In this document: one piece after another, positions 5,243 to 7,574 of the stretch | Layout: every line of letters begins with the position of its first letter | Numbering within the stretch: position 1 is the stretch's first letter | DNA from: Trueperaceae bacterium | GTDB lineage: Bacteria; Deinococcota; Deinococci; Deinococcales; Trueperaceae | Direction: 5' to 3' | DNA: 7,574 nt | Assembly: GCA_003567075.1 (NCBI GenBank) | Contig: PXAU01000259.1 | Span: forward strand, 1 to 7,574 | Made by a program: the position numbers and the translations under genes | Notes under the pieces: generated by a model | Databases searched by the model: none | Told to the model about the DNA's origin: nothing | The model's input: only the letters and a program-made list of their open reading frames with translations

Positions 5243-5261
5243 ACCCCACCCCCAGTGGGGT
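5243..5261. promoter_or_regulatory. CsoR-like operator before copA
   Basis: ACCCCAC (5243-5249) and GTGGGGT (5255-5261) are perfect 7-bp inverted arms around the 5-base centre CCCCA. The core closely matches the well-known csoR operator of Mycobacterium tuberculosis as I recall it (C-run, CA, G-run with T at the end). The last base is also the first base of the copA -10 box, so bound CsoR would exclude RNA polymerase. Confidence 0.85.
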
Positions 5262-5272
5262 AGGATAAGGGC
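5261..5272 (+). promoter_or_regulatory. Leaderless -10 box of copA
   Basis: TAGGAT (5261-5266) fits TANNNT and is followed by exactly 6 bases and the ATG at 5273, the same spacing as before the exported-protein gene at 3575. Transcription would begin at the ATG. AAGGG is present but sits only one base from the ATG, too close for a normal ribosome site. A possible weak -35 (ACGACA, 5232-5237) is 23 bases upstream, longer than usual. Confidence 0.6.
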
Positions 5273-7574
5273 ATGGCCGAGAGCATCACCACCACACCCC
5301 GCGACGACGCAACCCTGCGCGTCGGTGTCCGCGGCATGACCTGCGCCGCCTGCTCGGCGCGGGTGGAGCGCACCCTGGGCCGCGCCGAGGGCGTCGCCGA
5401 GGCCAGCGTCAACCTCGCGACCGAGCAGGCGAGCGTGCGCTACGATCCCGCCCGCGCCAACCCGACGGACCTGCTCACCGCGATTCGTTCGGCAGGTTAC
5501 GAGCCGGTGGTCGAAACAACCGACCTGTCCGTCACCGGCATGACCTGCGCCGCCTGCTCGGCGCGGGTGCAGCGCGCCCTGCGGAGTGCCCCAGGCGTGC
5601 TCGAGGCCGACGTCAACCTCGCCACCGAGCGCGCCCACCTTCGCTACCTCCCCGACGTCGCCCCTCTCGACACGCTGGTGCGGACCGTCCGCGAGGCCGG
5701 CTACGACGTGCTCGAACCGGCCCAGAGCAGCGACCGCGAGGCGGCCGAGCGTGAACGCAAGGACGCCGAGATTCACGACCTGCGCCGCAGCGTCGCCATC
5801 GCCGCAGCGCTGACCATCCCCATCTTCGTGCTCGACATGGGCGCCATGATGATCGCCCCGGTGGGCGCCTGGCTGCACGGGATCCTGCCGATGGAAGTGC
5901 TGGCCTTCGGTTTCTTCGTGCTCGCCACCGGCGTGCAGTTCGGCCCCGGCCTGCGCTTCTACCAGAAGGGCTGGCCTGCCCTGCGCCGGCGAGCGCCCGA
6001 CATGAACTCGCTCGTCATGATCGGCACCAGCGCCGCCTACGGCTACTCGGTGGTGGCGACCTTCGTCCCCTGGGTGCTCCCAGCCGGCACGGGGCACGTC
6101 TACTTCGAGGCTTCTGCCGTCATCGTCACGCTGGTGTTGCTCGGACGCTACCTCGAAGCGCTCGCGCGCGGCCGCACCGGCGACGCCATCCGCGCGCTCA
6201 TGTCGCTCCAATCGCGCACCGCCCGCGTAGTGCGCGACGGCCACGAGCTCGAGGTCGACGTGGCCGAGGTGCGACGTGGTGACGAGGTGCTCGTCCGCCC
6301 GGGCGAGCGGCTGCCCGTCGATGGCGTGGTGACGGGCGGGGAGTCGTACGTCGACGAGTCGATGATCACCGGCGAGCCCATCCCGGTCGCGAAGCGAAGC
6401 GGCGATCAGGTGGTGGGCGGCACCATCAACACCACCGGCGCGCTCCGCTTCGACGCGACCAAGGTTGGCTCCGAAACGGTGCTGGCGCAGATCATCGCCA
6501 TGGTCGAGGCCGCGCAGGGTGCCAAGCTGCCGATCCAGGCGCTGGTCGACCGGGTGGTGCTGTACTTCGTGCCCACCGTGCTCGCGCTCGCCGCCATCCC
6601 CTTCGGCGTCTGGGTCGCGTTCGGGCCACAGCCGGCACTGACGCTGGCGCTGGTGAACACCGTGGCCGTGCTGATCATCGCCTGCCCCTGCGCCATGGGC
6701 CTCGCCACACCAACCTCGATCATGGTCGGCACCGGCAAGGCGGCCGAGACCGGCGTGCTGTTCCGCAACGGCAGCGCCCTGCAAGGCGTCGGCAACGCCG
6801 CCGTGGTGGCGTTCGACAAGACCGGCACCCTCACCAAGGGCGCGCCCGAGCTCACGGACCTGCACGTCGTCGACGGCGCCGACGAGAACGACGTGCTGAC
6901 GCTGGTCGCCGCCGTCGAGCGCGACTCCGAGCACCCCGTCGCGAGCGCCCTGGTCGCCGCCGCTGACGACCGCGGGCTGCGCACGCCCGCCGCCAGCGGC
7001 TTCGAAGCCGTGCCTGGCTTTGGCGTCCGCGCCGAGGTCGAGGGCGAGGTGGTGAGCGTGGGCGCCGAGCGCTTCATGCAGCGCCTCGGCATCGACACCG
7101 CTGCGCTGCGCGAGGTGGCCGGCGAGCTCGCGCAGGAGGGCAAGACGGCCATGTACGTGGCCGCGGGCGCGCGCGTGCTGGGTGTCGTCGCCGTCGCCGA
7201 CCCGATCAAGCCCTCGACGCCGCCGGCGATCCAGGCGCTGCACGGACTCGGGCTCAAGGTCGCCATGATCACGGGTGACGACACCCGCACGGCGCGCGCG
7301 ATCGCCGCCCGGCTCGGCATCGACGAGGTGCTGGCCGAGGTCCTGCCCGACGGCAAGGTCGCCGCAGTGCAGGCGCTGCAGGCCGGCGGGCAGCGCGTCG
7401 CGTTCGTCGGTGACGGCATCAACGACGCGCCGGCGCTGGCCCAAGCCGACGTCGGCATCGCCATCGGAACGGGCACCGACGTGGCCATCGAGGCAGCCGA
7501 CGTGGTCCTCATGTCGGGCGACCTGCGCAACGTGGTGAACGCCATCGCGCTCTCGAAGGCGACGCTGCGCAACA
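5273..7574 (+). CDS. copA: Cu(I)-exporting P1B-type ATPase, C-terminus cut by window end
   Basis: CopA pumps Cu(I) out of the cytoplasm across the inner membrane, driven by ATP. The 767 visible codons contain two N-terminal HMA domains, each with MTCAAC (Cys24/Cys27 and Cys92/Cys95), then membrane helices at roughly 174-194, 207-225, 244-262 and 276-298. The actuator domain carries TGE (366-368). Helices near 428-450 and 456-478 follow, the latter holding the copper-site CPC (Cys471-Pro-Cys473). The phosphorylation site is DKTGT (Asp515), the nucleotide-binding histidine is in SEHP (His554), and the hinge motifs TGD (667-669) and GDGIND (713-718) are present. All catalytic residues are intact. 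The frame ends in LSKATLRN, just before the last two helices; homologues suggest roughly 65-80 residues are missing. ATG 5273 is the start that fits the promoter spacing. It lies 83 bases after csoR with its own operator. The CPC motif and two MTCAAC domains favour Cu(I) or Ag(I) over Zn/Cd. Confidence 0.97.
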   Translation, partial: MAESITTTPRDDATLRVGVRGMTCAACSARVERTLGRAEGVAEASVNLATEQASVRYDPARANPTDLLTAIRSAGYEPVVETTDLSVTGMTCAACSARVQRALRSAPGVLEADVNLATERAHLRYLPDVAPLDTLVRTVREAGYDVLEPAQSSDREAAERERKDAEIHDLRRSVAIAAALTIPIFVLDMGAMMIAPVGAWLHGILPMEVLAFGFFVLATGVQFGPGLRFYQKGWPALRRRAPDMNSLVMIGTSAAYGYSVVATFVPWVLPAGTGHVYFEASAVIVTLVLLGRYLEALARGRTGDAIRALMSLQSRTARVVRDGHELEVDVAEVRRGDEVLVRPGERLPVDGVVTGGESYVDESMITGEPIPVAKRSGDQVVGGTINTTGALRFDATKVGSETVLAQIIAMVEAAQGAKLPIQALVDRVVLYFVPTVLALAAIPFGVWVAFGPQPALTLALVNTVAVLIIACPCAMGLATPTSIMVGTGKAAETGVLFRNGSALQGVGNAAVVAFDKTGTLTKGAPELTDLHVVDGADENDVLTLVAAVERDSEHPVASALVAAADDRGLRTPAASGFEAVPGFGVRAEVEGEVVSVGAERFMQRLGIDTAALREVAGELAQEGKTAMYVAAGARVLGVVAVADPIKPSTPPAIQALHGLGLKVAMITGDDTRTARAIAARLGIDEVLAEVLPDGKVAAVQALQAGGQRVAFVGDGINDAPALAQADVGIAIGTGTDVAIEAADVVLMSGDLRNVVNAIALSKATLRN
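5332..5569 (+). repeat. Perfect 34-bp direct repeat in the two copA metal-binding domains
   Basis: Bases 5332-5365 and 5536-5569 are identical over 34 bp, including synonymous positions, and encode the CxxC loop and following helix start (GMTCAACSARV) of each HMA domain. Similarity continues with single mismatches for about 12 more bases. The offset is 204 bases, exactly 68 codons, so recombination between the copies would remove one HMA domain without breaking the frame. Confidence 0.9.

Noticed and set aside
4976..7444. Minus-strand open frame of 822 codons
   Set aside because: It lies opposite csoR and copA, whose catalytic motifs are intact in the plus strand. The product is full of Gly, His, Asp and Arg with no family motif; a shadow created by GC-rich third positions.
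1..7574. CRISPR array, insertion sequence, tRNA, phage or novel defence module
   Set aside because: I found no regularly spaced repeats, transposase motifs, terminal inverted repeats, tRNA-like folds or defence domains. The genes are ordinary housekeeping, catabolic and copper-resistance genes plus one exported protein.

Overview
This is GC-rich bacterial chromosomal DNA with six complete or near-complete housekeeping and metal-homeostasis genes plus one secreted protein. Codon third positions are strongly G/C. The combination of a copZ-csoR-copA copper cluster, an adjacent acpP-fabF pair, a CsoR whose metal site reads Cys-His-His, and several genes with a -10-like TANNNT box only 5-6 bases before the start codon (leaderless architecture) points to the Deinococcota (Deinococcus/Thermus/Truepera group). 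The phylum is an inference; no rRNA or other marker is present.

Layout. Bases 1-1604 (minus strand) carry urocanate hydratase, hutU, cut at its C-terminus by the window edge. Bases 1605-1943 are a divergent intergenic region holding the hutU and acpP promoters. Bases 1944-3465 (plus strand) are the fatty-acid pair acpP and fabF, each with a Shine-Dalgarno site. Bases 3575-4399 encode an exported protein with a fibronectin-III-like domain and an F5/8 type C (discoidin-like) domain and no catalytic signature. Bases 4400-4608 hold the copper-responsive promoter and operator. Bases 4609-7574 are copZ (Cu(I) chaperone), csoR (copper-sensing repressor) and copA (Cu(I)-exporting P1B ATPase, cut at its C-terminus by the window end).

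How the copper genes work together. Two nearly identical GC-rich inverted repeats with the same 5-base spacer lie before copZ and before copA. They resemble known CsoR operators, so CsoR encoded between the two genes probably represses both promoters until Cu(I) binds it. CopZ would then carry Cu(I) to the two N-terminal CxxC domains of CopA for export.

Nothing here amounts to an undescribed multi-gene system. The points most worth checking are regulatory: the paired operators, one touching a leaderless -10 box; the variant CsoR metal site; and the orphan two-domain exported protein. A perfect 34-bp direct repeat within the copA metal-binding domains is also notable.
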